64,000 nt of DNA from Chitinophaga alhagiae (GTDB lineage: Bacteria; Bacteroidota; Bacteroidia; Chitinophagales; Chitinophagaceae): contig NZ_QXMH01000004.1 of NCBI RefSeq assembly GCF_003568665.1, positions 352,942 through 416,941 of the forward strand, read 5' to 3'. The notes below the pieces were generated by a model. It was not told where the DNA came from. It saw nothing but the letters and a program-made list of their open reading frames with translations, and made no database searches. Made by a program: the position numbers and the translations under genes. This document shows, one piece after another, positions 35,613-43,756 of the stretch (the first letter of the stretch is position 1; every line of letters starts with the position of its first letter).

Positions 35613-36683
35613 ATGAAAAAACTATCCCTGTTTCTACTGCTGTGCGCGGGACTTGACGCCAGCGCCCAAACCTACGTAGCCGGCCTGGAGAAGCGGGTGA
35701 TGATCATGGAGGCCCCTCCCTTTCCGGAATGCCACGCCTCTACCATTACCGAGCTGCCGAAAAAGGGCTTCATTGCCGCCTGGTTTGGCGGTACGGACGA
35801 AGGCCATAAAGATGTAGGCATCTGGACATCCGTGAACGAAAACGGCAAATGGGGCGCGCCCAAAGAAGTGGCCAACGGTATTATGAACGACACGCTGCGT
35901 TACCCCTGCTGGAACCCCGTGCTCTTCAGAACAAAAGCCGGCAAGCTCTTCCTGTTCTATAAAGTAGGGCCTAACCCGCGGGAGTGGTGGGGCATGGTGA
36001 TGGAATCAGCCAACTGCGGCAAAAGCTGGAGCAAGCCGCAGCGCCTGCCCAACGGAATGCTGGGGCCTATCAAGAACAAACCGGTGCAGCTGAAGAACGG
36101 TGACATCCTCTACCCTACCAGCACGGAAAGCGTAAAAGGCAACAACTGGCACATTCATCTTGAGAGATCAGACAAGAACGCCCGCCACTGGGCGCATATC
36201 CCTATCCAGAACGATACCTTCCAGGTGATACAGCCCAGCATACTGGAATATCCCAATGATTCCCTGCAACTGCTGTGCAGGAGCAAGCACAACTACGTGG
36301 TGCAAACCTGGTCTGCAGACAACGGGGCTACCTGGGGGCCGCTGAGCAATACAACACTGCCCAACCCCAACTCCGGCACAGACGCCGTTACGTTGAAGAA
36401 CGGGCTGCAGGTGATCGTGTACAACCCGCTGGGTAAAGGCCGGCAGTGGTGGGAAGGACGCGCCAAACTGGCCGTGGCCGTGTCTAAAGACGGCCTGCAA
36501 TGGCAACCGGTATTTTCACTGGAAAACGAAGAGCGCGGAGAATACAGCTACCCCGCCATTATACAGGACACGGAAGGCCGCGTGCATATTACTTACACGG
36601 CAGACCGGAAAAACATCCGGCATGTGATATTGCGGATAGAGGAGTCTACAACGAATGAGCCGCTGAAACCGCAGGGCACCTGA
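35613..36683 (+). CDS. Secreted BNR/sialidase-fold protein
   Basis: The ATG at 35613 gives 356 residues with a signal peptide MKKLSLFLLLCAGLDASAQ. The mature protein looks like a six-bladed propeller of the BNR_2 sialidase-like family: SSITELPKKG-like start (STITELPKKGFIAAWFGG), CWNPVLF, KSWSKPQRLPNG, NGDILYPTSTES, SADNGATWGPL and a final GEYSYPAIIQDTEGRVHITYT. Members may be sialidases or unrelated glycosidases, and the arginine triad cannot be judged by eye. The following gene is a convergent DeoR regulator. No other sugar gene adjoins it. Confidence 0.85.
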   Translation: MKKLSLFLLLCAGLDASAQTYVAGLEKRVMIMEAPPFPECHASTITELPKKGFIAAWFGGTDEGHKDVGIWTSVNENGKWGAPKEVANGIMNDTLRYPCWNPVLFRTKAGKLFLFYKVGPNPREWWGMVMESANCGKSWSKPQRLPNGMLGPIKNKPVQLKNGDILYPTSTESVKGNNWHIHLERSDKNARHWAHIPIQNDTFQVIQPSILEYPNDSLQLLCRSKHNYVVQTWSADNGATWGPLSNTTLPNPNSGTDAVTLKNGLQVIVYNPLGKGRQWWEGRAKLAVAVSKDGLQWQPVFSLENEERGEYSYPAIIQDTEGRVHITYTADRKNIRHVILRIEESTTNEPLKPQGT

Positions 36684-36756
36684 ACGAAACGGTCCCTCCA
36701 CACTGATAACGCCGCAGGCACACGCCGGTGTTACGGCCAGGCCGCAACCCGCGCAG

Positions 36757-37527
36757 TTACACGATCACTACCTCAATGCCCATATCTTCCAGCAGCTTCA
36801 CCATATGCTCGGAAATGCCTTTGTCTGTAATGATCTGGTCTACTTCTTCCAACCGGCAGATCCTCCCGAAACCGCGCTTGCCGAATTTGGACGAGTCCGC
36901 CAGCACAATGGTCTTTTGCGCCGCCGCGATCATTTGCTGGTTGAGGTGCGCTTCAGCAATGCTGGTGGTGGTGAGGCCAAATTCCACGTCAATGCCGTCT
37001 ACCCCCAGAAAGAGCTTGCTGCACGAGAAATCGCTGAGGATCTTTTCCGCGTAAGGCCCGGCTACGGAAGAGGAGTTGTTACGGATAACGCCGCCCAGCT
37101 GTATCACTTCAATTTCGTGGTAGCGGTTCAGCTCCAGCGCTACGTTCAGGGCGGATGTGATGATCATCAGCGGGCCGCGGGGCTGTATATGTTTGGCAAG
37201 GGCCAGCACGGTGGTGCCGGAGGCGATGATAATAGCGTCTCCCGGCATGATCAGTGAGGCGGCGGTTTTGCCGATCAGGTTCTTTTCTTCCCGGCGTATC
37301 TTCTCCTTCTCGTTCACCGGTTTGTCGTTGGTATAAGGGTTTTGCACCGTAGCGCCGCCGTGGGAGCGGTAAAGAAGGGACTTGTCTTCCAGCAGCTTCA
37401 GGTCTTTCCGGATGGTTACACCCGAAACGTCCAGTTCTTTGCACAGTTCTACCACATTCACATACCCCTTTTCATACAATCTGCTTAATATAAACTTGTG
37501 CCGCTCTGCGATGTTGATCATTGACAT
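36757..37527 (-). CDS. DeoR/GlpR-family transcriptional regulator
   Basis: The 256-residue protein has a DeoR winged helix at the N terminus (ERHKFILSRLYEKGYVNVVELCKELDVSGVTIRKDLKLLE, then LLYRSHGGA). A sugar-phosphate-sensing domain follows, with IASGTTVLALAKHI, LGGVIRNNSSSVAGP, LFLGVDGID, and VLADSSKFGKRGF. It likely represses sugar genes and is released by a phosphorylated sugar. Its target is not evident. The 444-base AT-rich gap upstream may hold its own site. Confidence 0.93.
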   Translation of the reverse strand: MSMINIAERHKFILSRLYEKGYVNVVELCKELDVSGVTIRKDLKLLEDKSLLYRSHGGATVQNPYTNDKPVNEKEKIRREEKNLIGKTAASLIMPGDAIIIASGTTVLALAKHIQPRGPLMIITSALNVALELNRYHEIEVIQLGGVIRNNSSSVAGPYAEKILSDFSCSKLFLGVDGIDVEFGLTTTSIAEAHLNQQMIAAAQKTIVLADSSKFGKRGFGRICRLEEVDQIITDKGISEHMVKLLEDMGIEVVIV

Positions 37528-37971
37528 ATTATAAGAGATTATTCGTTTTAACGTGGTTATGCATATTGAAAATCATCCGCTTATAGCACCGTTCGATCAC
37601 TTTGCATCCTAATTTACGCAGGATTTTCAGAAAATCATTGTTATCTGTTAGTGACCTTTCCCCTTGCTGGCATGGTTTCCGGCAATTAATCGATTTATTC
37701 CCAATCAGTTATACTAAAACAGATGTCTTCCGCCGCTATCCCGGATTTGCCGGCCGGGTTACGGATCGTTATTCTATTTGCTTTTAAATTATTTATTTTT
37801 ATTTATAATTGCACTAATTTATTACAAAATCGAAAGAAAAGTAAACAATACATTCTCCATTCCATAGATATTTAAAGAGCATCCGTTCTATGATTGTATA
37901 GAATAGATAACGTGGAAAAAACCGAGCGGGAAGTTCTCTTTCCGCTTTTTTTATTACCCGCGGGCAAGGGG
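37528..37971. other. AT-rich intergenic region upstream of the deoR-type gene
   Basis: This 444-base stretch is far richer in A and T than the genes around it. It has long A/T runs around 37780-37860 and no convincing reading frame; a 61-codon frame at 37602 lacks protein-like features. An inverted repeat TTCTAT / ATAGAA with a 6-base spacer sits at 37886-37903. A hairpin terminator closes the region. Confidence 0.5.
37915..37952. terminator. Bidirectional hairpin terminator
   Basis: Stem AGCGGGAA / TTTCCGCT (one G-T pair) at 37925-37946 with a 6-base loop is followed rightward by T7. Leftward, a T run begins three bases past the stem. Leftward it would end the amidase transcript. No rightward gene is annotated upstream, so the strong rightward T run is unexplained. 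Confidence 0.7.
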
Positions 37972-38796
37972 TCAGGGGTGTTGTTCCAGGATGCTGATCA
38001 GTATCTTTTTCCCCCGCTCGTCCAGGTAACCGGCAGGGCTCAGTGTGTCAGACGGTATAAAATGCCGTTTGAACGCATCAATGGAAGCCGTGGTATCTTT
38101 CATATCATATCCCACCGTACGCAATGCCATCAGCGTATTGAACGATCCGGGCACCTGTACAAGAGAGGTATCGCCGTACCATAACCCGAAGCCTTTGGCG
38201 GCCAGCGTGTCCCACGGGAAATACCGGCTCGGGTCTACCTTCCTTTTGGGCGCAATATCCCCATGACCAATAAAGTTGGCGGCAGGAACGTTGTAGCGGT
38301 GTTTCAGCGTATCCAGCAAGGTCAGCAGGCTGCGGATCTGCGGGGCGGCAAAAGGCTCATGCCCGTCATTGTCCAGCTCAATGCCGATGGAAGAAGAATT
38401 GATGTCCGTCATGCTGCCCCAGCGCGCCACGCCGCCATGCCATGCGCGCAGGTAATCATTCAGCATGTGGTGAATGGTACCGTCTTCGCAGATCACGTAA
38501 TGCGCGCTCACCTGGGTGCGCTCCAGCGTAAAGGTGCGCAGCGTCTGCTCACAGGATTGCTGGGCGGTATGATGAATGATCACGAAGTTGGGCTTGCGCA
38601 GGTTGAAGTTGGTAGTGCCAGCCCACAAGGCCGGCGCCGCTACGGAATCTGCGGGAATCACGTCCGGCTGCAGCTTCAGCACGTTAGACCAGTGTTTTGC
38701 CTGTTGCTTGTACACCTTGTTGGTAGCCTTGTACGGCTGCGGCGCGCAGGCCGCCAGCGAAACAACGGTGGCGAAAAGAAATAAGCGTTTCAGCAT
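37972..38796 (-). CDS. AmpD-like N-acetylmuramoyl-L-alanine amidase, predicted lipoprotein
   Basis: The ATG at 38796 gives 274 residues with a lipoprotein signal (MLKRLFLFATVVSLAAC, lipid-bearing cysteine at 17). The longer frame to 38859 would reach into the upstream gene. The Amidase_2 fold shows a zinc ligand in FVIIHHTAQQS, then ISAHY-like VSAHYVICEDGTIHHML, WHGG, SIGIELDNDG and the second ligand with the catalytic end motif GHGDIAPKRKVDPSRYFPW. It should cleave the bond between muramic acid and the stem peptide in the periplasm, for wall recycling or remodelling. The TetR gene starts upstream and its stop is 10 bases away. Confidence 0.92.
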   Translation of the reverse strand: MLKRLFLFATVVSLAACAPQPYKATNKVYKQQAKHWSNVLKLQPDVIPADSVAAPALWAGTTNFNLRKPNFVIIHHTAQQSCEQTLRTFTLERTQVSAHYVICEDGTIHHMLNDYLRAWHGGVARWGSMTDINSSSIGIELDNDGHEPFAAPQIRSLLTLLDTLKHRYNVPAANFIGHGDIAPKRKVDPSRYFPWDTLAAKGFGLWYGDTSLVQVPGSFNTLMALRTVGYDMKDTTASIDAFKRHFIPSDTLSPAGYLDERGKKILISILEQHP

Positions 38797-38806
38797 AGCC
38801 CTAAAT

Positions 38807-39424
38807 CTACAAAAAATCCTGCAATCCCTTTGGTGTAAGGTACGGGTAGAACATGCCAAGGAACAGGCGGCTGAAATAGTCCAGCGCTTTTTTCCCTTTC
38901 AGCTGCATGGTGATCTCGTTGCTTGACAGCCAGAAATCACATACAATGAATACCTGGTGTACCAGCAGTTTCAGTACATCATCAGGTATATCTTTCCGCA
39001 AGGTACCCTTCTTCCGCATGAGCGAAAAGAGGTGCATCAGCTGCGGCTCGCGGTCTTTCAGGTTCTGGCGGTAATGTTTGGTAATGGCTGGAATGCGGCG
39101 GCCTATCTCCACAAAATGAAGATAAATGAAGCGGTACTCATATATCAGCCGGAAAGAAGCCCTGGCGCCTTCCCTGAAAAAAGCGATCTCGTCCGTGACC
39201 TGCGCCGGCGCCCCCAGCAGCAGGGCGTCAAAACCATCTACCAGCTTGTTATACAGCTCCTGTATGATCACGTTGGTATTGGCATAGTGGTATTGCAGGT
39301 TACCATGGCTGATGCCCATTTCCTGCGCAATATGGCGGATGGTCACGGCATCTATCCCGTTGCGGTTAAAAAGCTGCAGCGCCGTAGCCAGTATCTTTTC
39401 TTTGGTAGCAGACATATTGATCAT
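38807..39424 (-). CDS. TetR-family transcriptional regulator
   Basis: The 205-residue product begins with a TetR helix-turn-helix: KEKILATALQLFNRNGIDAVTIRHIAQEMGISHGNLQYHYANTNV. A helical C-terminal ligand domain follows. An alternative ATG at 39415 (MSATKEK) is equally possible. It is divergent from the FAD monooxygenase gene, with a 63-base gap holding a symmetric pair of 16-base half-sites (39425-39473). This is the usual arrangement for a TetR repressor controlling itself and the neighbouring enzyme. Confidence 0.93.
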   Translation of the reverse strand: MINMSATKEKILATALQLFNRNGIDAVTIRHIAQEMGISHGNLQYHYANTNVIIQELYNKLVDGFDALLLGAPAQVTDEIAFFREGARASFRLIYEYRFIYLHFVEIGRRIPAITKHYRQNLKDREPQLMHLFSLMRKKGTLRKDIPDDVLKLLVHQVFIVCDFWLSSNEITMQLKGKKALDYFSRLFLGMFYPYLTPKGLQDFL

Positions 39425-39473
39425 TTTAGGCCAAATGCACTAATCTATAAAAAAGTAGTACATTTGACCTAAA
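39425..39473. promoter_or_regulatory. Inverted repeat (probable operator/promoter pair) between TetR and FAD monooxygenase genes
   Basis: Two 16-base arms face each other across 17 bases: TTTAGGCCAAATGCAC at 39425-39440 and the complement of TTTAGGTCAAATGTAC at 39458-39473, with two C/T differences. The right arm includes TACATTTG, a perfect Bacteroidota -7 word (TAnnTTTG) reading towards the monooxygenase, while the left arm reads TGCATTTG towards tetR. So each half-site may overlap a promoter. The TetR product is the obvious candidate to bind it. Confidence 0.72.
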
Positions 39474-39487
39474 TATACATCTTTCCC

Positions 39488-40636
39488 ATGAAAGTGATCA
39501 TAGCAGGCGGCGGCATAGGCGGTTTAACCACGGCTATTGCCCTGCAGCAACGCGGTATTACCTGCGAGGTATACGATGCCGCCCCCGCCAACAAAGCCCT
39601 GGGCGCGGGCATCATGCTGGCTCCCAATGCCATGACCGTATTTGACAAACTGGGCGTGGGCCATGCCCTGCGCGCGCACGGGGCCGTTGCCCGGCAGTTT
39701 TACATCCGGTACTATAAAGGAGACGTGCTGCAGCATATAGACGGCTCCCTGCTGCAGCAGAAATTCGGCAGCGCCAGCTACGGCATACACCGCGCGGCGC
39801 TGCAGCAGCAACTGATCGAAGCCGTGCAAACACCTGTTCACTGGGGCAAGCGTTGCACCCGGGCGGAGCAAACGGCAGAAGGCGTAACCGTTCATTTTGA
39901 AGATGGCACTACGGCCAGCGGCAACGTACTGGTGGGCGCGGACGGCATCCATTCCGTTCTACGGGAACAGCATGTGGCCAAAGCCCGCTACCGTTACTCC
40001 GGGCAAACCTGCTGGCGCGCTATTGTGCCGGTAAACCTGCCGGAGCGGGAAGCAGCCGAAGCATCTGAAGTGTGGGGCAACGGCAACGGCCTGCGGGCCA
40101 TGTGCATGCAGGTAGGGCCGCAACAGGTGTATTTCTGGATGACGAAGCGAATGCCCGCCGGCCTGAAGATACCGCCGGAAGAAGCGCTGGCCTTCATAAA
40201 AAAAGAACTGCGCCATTTTCCGGGTTATATGCACAATGTGATGGAACACCTGCAGCCCGAAGCGCTGATCCATTCAGACCTGTATGATATTGCGCCCATG
40301 CGGCAATGGTACAACGGCCGCATTGTACTGCTGGGCGATGCCGCGCATGCCACCACACCCAACCTGGGCCAGGGCGCCGGCCAGGCCATTGAAGACGCCT
40401 ACGTGCTGGCCAAATGGCTGGCCACGGAAAAGAATATCACCTCCGCCTTTGAAAAATACCAGCGCCAACGCAGAAAACGTGTACACATGTTGGTGCGCAC
40501 ATCCTGGCAGCTGGCCAGGATCACCAACTGGAAAGGTCCGCTGCTGGCTGCTTTGAGAAACACGTTGTTAAAAAGCGTACCGGCAGGGATAGCAGAAAAA
40601 CAGATCGATCTGGTGTATGGCGTGCAACTGGATTAG
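39488..40636 (+). CDS. FAD-dependent monooxygenase (PHBH family)
   Basis: The 382-residue flavoprotein has the dinucleotide motif GGGIGGLTTAIALQQRG at residues 7-23, GADGIHSVLRE near the middle and the second FAD motif LLGDAAHATTPNLGQGAGQAIEDAY near residue 285. This is the class A aromatic hydroxylase/TetX-type family, which inserts oxygen into aromatic or polyketide compounds using NAD(P)H. No signal peptide is seen. Divergent TetR control suggests induction by its substrate, possibly a drug or aromatic compound. The substrate cannot be named. Confidence 0.93.
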   Translation: MKVIIAGGGIGGLTTAIALQQRGITCEVYDAAPANKALGAGIMLAPNAMTVFDKLGVGHALRAHGAVARQFYIRYYKGDVLQHIDGSLLQQKFGSASYGIHRAALQQQLIEAVQTPVHWGKRCTRAEQTAEGVTVHFEDGTTASGNVLVGADGIHSVLREQHVAKARYRYSGQTCWRAIVPVNLPEREAAEASEVWGNGNGLRAMCMQVGPQQVYFWMTKRMPAGLKIPPEEALAFIKKELRHFPGYMHNVMEHLQPEALIHSDLYDIAPMRQWYNGRIVLLGDAAHATTPNLGQGAGQAIEDAYVLAKWLATEKNITSAFEKYQRQRRKRVHMLVRTSWQLARITNWKGPLLAALRNTLLKSVPAGIAEKQIDLVYGVQLD

Positions 40637-40769
40637 CATGTACCGGGCACTAACGCTGAACGTACTTGCGGTGAATGGGGCAACCGGGGCGCAAAAGTAA
40701 CTATTCAGCTCGTCACCGGCCAGCATCCGCCCCGATGGAATAAATGGTTTTTTCATTATCTTCCGCGAG

Positions 40770-41852
40770 ATGAAACGCCTTCTGCAATACCTTTTCCGCA
40801 AACCCGTGATCTGGCTGGCCAACAAATTTTCTTCCCGGCCGCAGAGCCGCCTGGTGTTCAGCGCGCTTTCCCAGTTGCAGGAAGACATCCTCAACAATAA
40901 AAAAGAAAAGGGCCTGCTGCTCAGCTGCACCCCTGAAAACGCCCGCTTCGTGATATTCTCTGACCAGCACAAGGGCGGCGGCGATGCGGCAGATGATTTT
41001 GTACCGGCGGCAGACAACTACCACAAAGCCCTCACCTGGTATTACGGGGAAGGATATACGCTGGTTAACCTGGGAGATTGTGAGGAACTGTGGGAAAGCA
41101 CGCCTTCCCAGGTAATTGCGCAACACCGCCTTTCCCTGCTGGAGGAAGCCAAGTTCCTTCAGCAAAAACGCTATTACCGCATTTTTGGCAATCATGACCT
41201 GGAATGGAACTACGTTATTCCCCGCAACCAGTTCCTTAAACCCATATTCGGCAACAGCCTGAAAGTGTACGAAGGCCTGCTGGTGGAAATACCCTATAAC
41301 AAAAACCTTTACCGCCTCCTGCTTACGCACGGGCACCAGGGAGACCGGCACAGTGACGGCAACGCTTTCTCAAAATGGTTTGTAGCCGCCATCTGGACGC
41401 CGGCACAGCGTTTTCTTGACATCCGCATCAACACCGTATCAGATTCCTTTGACCTGGTAGACCTGCATAACATTGTGCTCTATGAATGGACGCTGCAGCA
41501 GCCGCGTACCATCCTGGTTACCGGCCATACGCACAAACCCGTTTTTGCCTCGCTGGACCATATAGACCGGCTTACCAAACAACTGGAGCGTGCGGTACAG
41601 GAGCAGCACACCGAGCTGGCCGCCCGGCTGCAGGCAGACCTCGCAAAACGGCAGGCGGAATACGCAGGCAAACAGATCGTCAAAACAATGGCGCGGCCCG
41701 CTTACTTCAACACCGGCTGCTGCTGTTTCAGTGACGGGGACATTACCGGGCTGGAAATTTCGGAAGGGTTCATCAGGCTCATAAAATGGGAAGGTGGGGA
41801 AAGAAAAGTCTTGGAAGAATCGCCATTATATTATTTATTTGAGCAATTGTAA
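40770..41852 (+). CDS. Metallophosphoesterase family protein
   Basis: The 360-residue protein has the calcineurin-like metal motifs: FSDQHKGGGD (DxH), NLGDCEELW (GD), FGNHDLEW (GNHD), LLTHGHQGD and VTGHTHKPVF (GHxH). A long charged helix (KQLERAVQEQHTELAARLQADLAKRQ) is inserted after the last motif and before a terminal strand pair. It may act on a nucleotide, lipid or sugar phosphate. It is followed at 12 bases by a small membrane protein, probably in one unit. Confidence 0.92.
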   Translation: MKRLLQYLFRKPVIWLANKFSSRPQSRLVFSALSQLQEDILNNKKEKGLLLSCTPENARFVIFSDQHKGGGDAADDFVPAADNYHKALTWYYGEGYTLVNLGDCEELWESTPSQVIAQHRLSLLEEAKFLQQKRYYRIFGNHDLEWNYVIPRNQFLKPIFGNSLKVYEGLLVEIPYNKNLYRLLLTHGHQGDRHSDGNAFSKWFVAAIWTPAQRFLDIRINTVSDSFDLVDLHNIVLYEWTLQQPRTILVTGHTHKPVFASLDHIDRLTKQLERAVQEQHTELAARLQADLAKRQAEYAGKQIVKTMARPAYFNTGCCCFSDGDITGLEISEGFIRLIKWEGGERKVLEESPLYYLFEQL

Positions 41853-41863
41853 TCCCTACCTTG

Positions 41864-42565
41864 ATGCGTAACAGGAAAGTTTTCTATTACACTTTGTGCA
41901 TTTGGCTCACCCCCGTGCTGCTGGCCCCGCTCCTTTTCCTGGTCTTTTACCCGTTGTACCACAAAACACAATGGGCTTTTTCACTGTATATTTTACAAGT
42001 GGCCATTGGCCTGCTCTTTTCCTTCCCTGTATGGTTTGTGCTGTACAAGTTCACGGTATGGGTGCAAAAGAAAGAACACCGCCCGGGGCTTCAGCAACTG
42101 TACATTGCCCTGGTGGGCCTGCTGCTGGTGCTGCTCTGCGTGCTGAACCTGGTGCAGGAAGAGAACAGCATGCATTATTCCTTCCTGGAATATGCGTTGC
42201 CGTATACGGCGGTATTCATCCTGTCCATGCTTTTTTACGCATACCCTGCACCGCCTGTTGCCATAGCGCCCAAAAGCCTGAAAGGCCGCCATATCCGCAT
42301 CAAGGTCAATGAGTATGACCCGCCCATTGCCGGTGTGATCGTATCAGAGCTGAACGTGTCCGTACTCACCATCCGCCTGCATCGCAGCGTCAGCGGCCGC
42401 CTGGTAACCAGTGACCTCCTGGAGCTGCACCCATTGGAAACGGAACAGCTGTTTGCCCCCCTGCTTTTTAACCAGCAGGTGCCGGTAGACGGGTACCTGC
42501 TCAAAGACGAAGAGGCGGAGTTTTTCTGCACGGGCAAGGTGGAGCTGGACTATACGTTGAATTAA
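41864..42565 (+). CDS. Predicted membrane protein
   Basis: The ATG at 41864 gives 233 residues. Four hydrophobic helices cover the first 130 residues (FYYTLCIWLTPVLLAPLLFLVFY, LYILQVAIGLLFSFPVWFVLY, LYIALVGLLLVLLCVLNLV, ALPYTAVFILSMLFYAY). A soluble C-terminal domain of about 100 residues, predicted to be beta-rich, follows (HIRIKVNEYDPPIAGVIVSE, VSGRLVTSDLLELHPLE, VDGYLLKDEEAEFF). I recognise no family. Its position just after the metallophosphoesterase suggests a shared transcript. Confidence 0.75.
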   Translation: MRNRKVFYYTLCIWLTPVLLAPLLFLVFYPLYHKTQWAFSLYILQVAIGLLFSFPVWFVLYKFTVWVQKKEHRPGLQQLYIALVGLLLVLLCVLNLVQEENSMHYSFLEYALPYTAVFILSMLFYAYPAPPVAIAPKSLKGRHIRIKVNEYDPPIAGVIVSELNVSVLTIRLHRSVSGRLVTSDLLELHPLETEQLFAPLLFNQQVPVDGYLLKDEEAEFFCTGKVELDYTLN

Positions 42566-42622
42566 CGTGCCGCAGTGAAAAGCTGCCGGCAGGAACATTT
42601 GCACCATAGTGAAACCGCGCTC

Positions 42623-43717
42623 CTAGCCGATCTTCAGCTTCTTCCCTCCTGCCGCCATAGACGCATAGATAGCTTCTATCACTTTCATATCCCGCAGCCC
42701 TTCCTCACCGGGTACATTGTTAGGCCGGCCTTCAAGAATGGCTTTGGCCACACCGTCCATATGTGCGGCCTGCTGGTTGATGGGCGTGATCTGCATAGCA
42801 CCCTGGCTGGTACGGCCCTGCTGCCCCCGGTAGCCGTAGGCATTGTTGATCTCGAACCAACCTTTCTCCGCGGCGGCGTACAGGCGGTTTACGCCGGTGA
42901 TATAGGTAGAAAAGGAATTGGCAATAGCGCCATTGGGAAAATACAGTTGCCAGGAAAGGGACTCTTCCACGTCTTTGAACTTTACCGGGTCTGTTTTCGG
43001 GAAAGCCTGCGCCGTTACATATGCAGGCTCCAGGCCAACGGTATAGCGCGCGCCTTGTATGGCGTAAATGCCCACGTCCATCAGCGGGCCGCCGCCGGAA
43101 AGGGCGTGTTTCAGCCGCCACTGGTTGGGATCTCCGGCGCGGAAACCATCGCTGGCCTCTACCAGCTTCACTTCCCCGAATACTTTTTCGCGGCTCAGGC
43201 GCATCATTTCCAGGTGGAAGGGATCGTAATGCAGGCGGTAGCCGATGGCCAGTTGCCTGCCCGCTTTTTTACACGCGTCTATCATGGCCTGGCCTTCTTT
43301 CACGCTCACGGCCATGGGCTTTTCGCAGATCACGTGCTTGCCGGCTTTGGCGGCGCGGATGGTAAACTCCGCGTGCATGGAGTTGGGCAGCACCACGTAC
43401 ACTACGTCTATGTCTTTGTTGTCTGCTATTTTGTCGAAGTTGTCATAATTGTAGACGTTCTTTTCCGGTATCTTATATTTTTCTGTCCACAGGGGAATTT
43501 TGGACGGCGTACCGGTTACAATGCCCCGCAGCTCAATGTGCTGCGTTTGCTGAAGGGCGGGCGCCAGCTGATTGGTAGCATAACCGCCCAGGCCCATGAG
43601 CGCAATGCCCAGTTTCTTTTGCTGCCGGGGCAGGGCCAGGCCCGCAAGCGGCGCGGTGAGCACGGCGGCCCCGGCCATAGCGGAGGCATGCAGAAAAGTG
43701 CGGCGAGTGTGTGTCAT
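42623..43717 (-). CDS. Tat-exported Gfo/Idh/MocA oxidoreductase (GFOR-like)
   Basis: The 364-residue protein begins with a twin-arginine signal (THTRRTFLHASAMAGAAVLTAPLAG), so it is probably exported folded with its cofactor. The Rossmann domain follows (LGIALMGLGGYAT) with the catalytic lysine in VICEKPMAVS. DVGIYAIQGARY and GYRLHYDPFHLEM lie in the substrate domain and match the glucose-fructose oxidoreductase branch. In such enzymes the nicotinamide can stay bound, so oxidation and reduction of two sugars are coupled in the periplasm. Confidence 0.92.
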   Translation of the reverse strand: MTHTRRTFLHASAMAGAAVLTAPLAGLALPRQQKKLGIALMGLGGYATNQLAPALQQTQHIELRGIVTGTPSKIPLWTEKYKIPEKNVYNYDNFDKIADNKDIDVVYVVLPNSMHAEFTIRAAKAGKHVICEKPMAVSVKEGQAMIDACKKAGRQLAIGYRLHYDPFHLEMMRLSREKVFGEVKLVEASDGFRAGDPNQWRLKHALSGGGPLMDVGIYAIQGARYTVGLEPAYVTAQAFPKTDPVKFKDVEESLSWQLYFPNGAIANSFSTYITGVNRLYAAAEKGWFEINNAYGYRGQQGRTSQGAMQITPINQQAAHMDGVAKAILEGRPNNVPGEEGLRDMKVIEAIYASMAAGGKKLKIG

Positions 43718-43756
43718 GTTACAAGGGTTTTTAGGGAAGGATAAGATACGCAGTAT

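Noticed and set aside
37602..37787. A 61-codon rightward frame in the AT-rich gap
   Set aside because: There is no promoter-like context, the composition is poor, and no similarity to any family is recognised.
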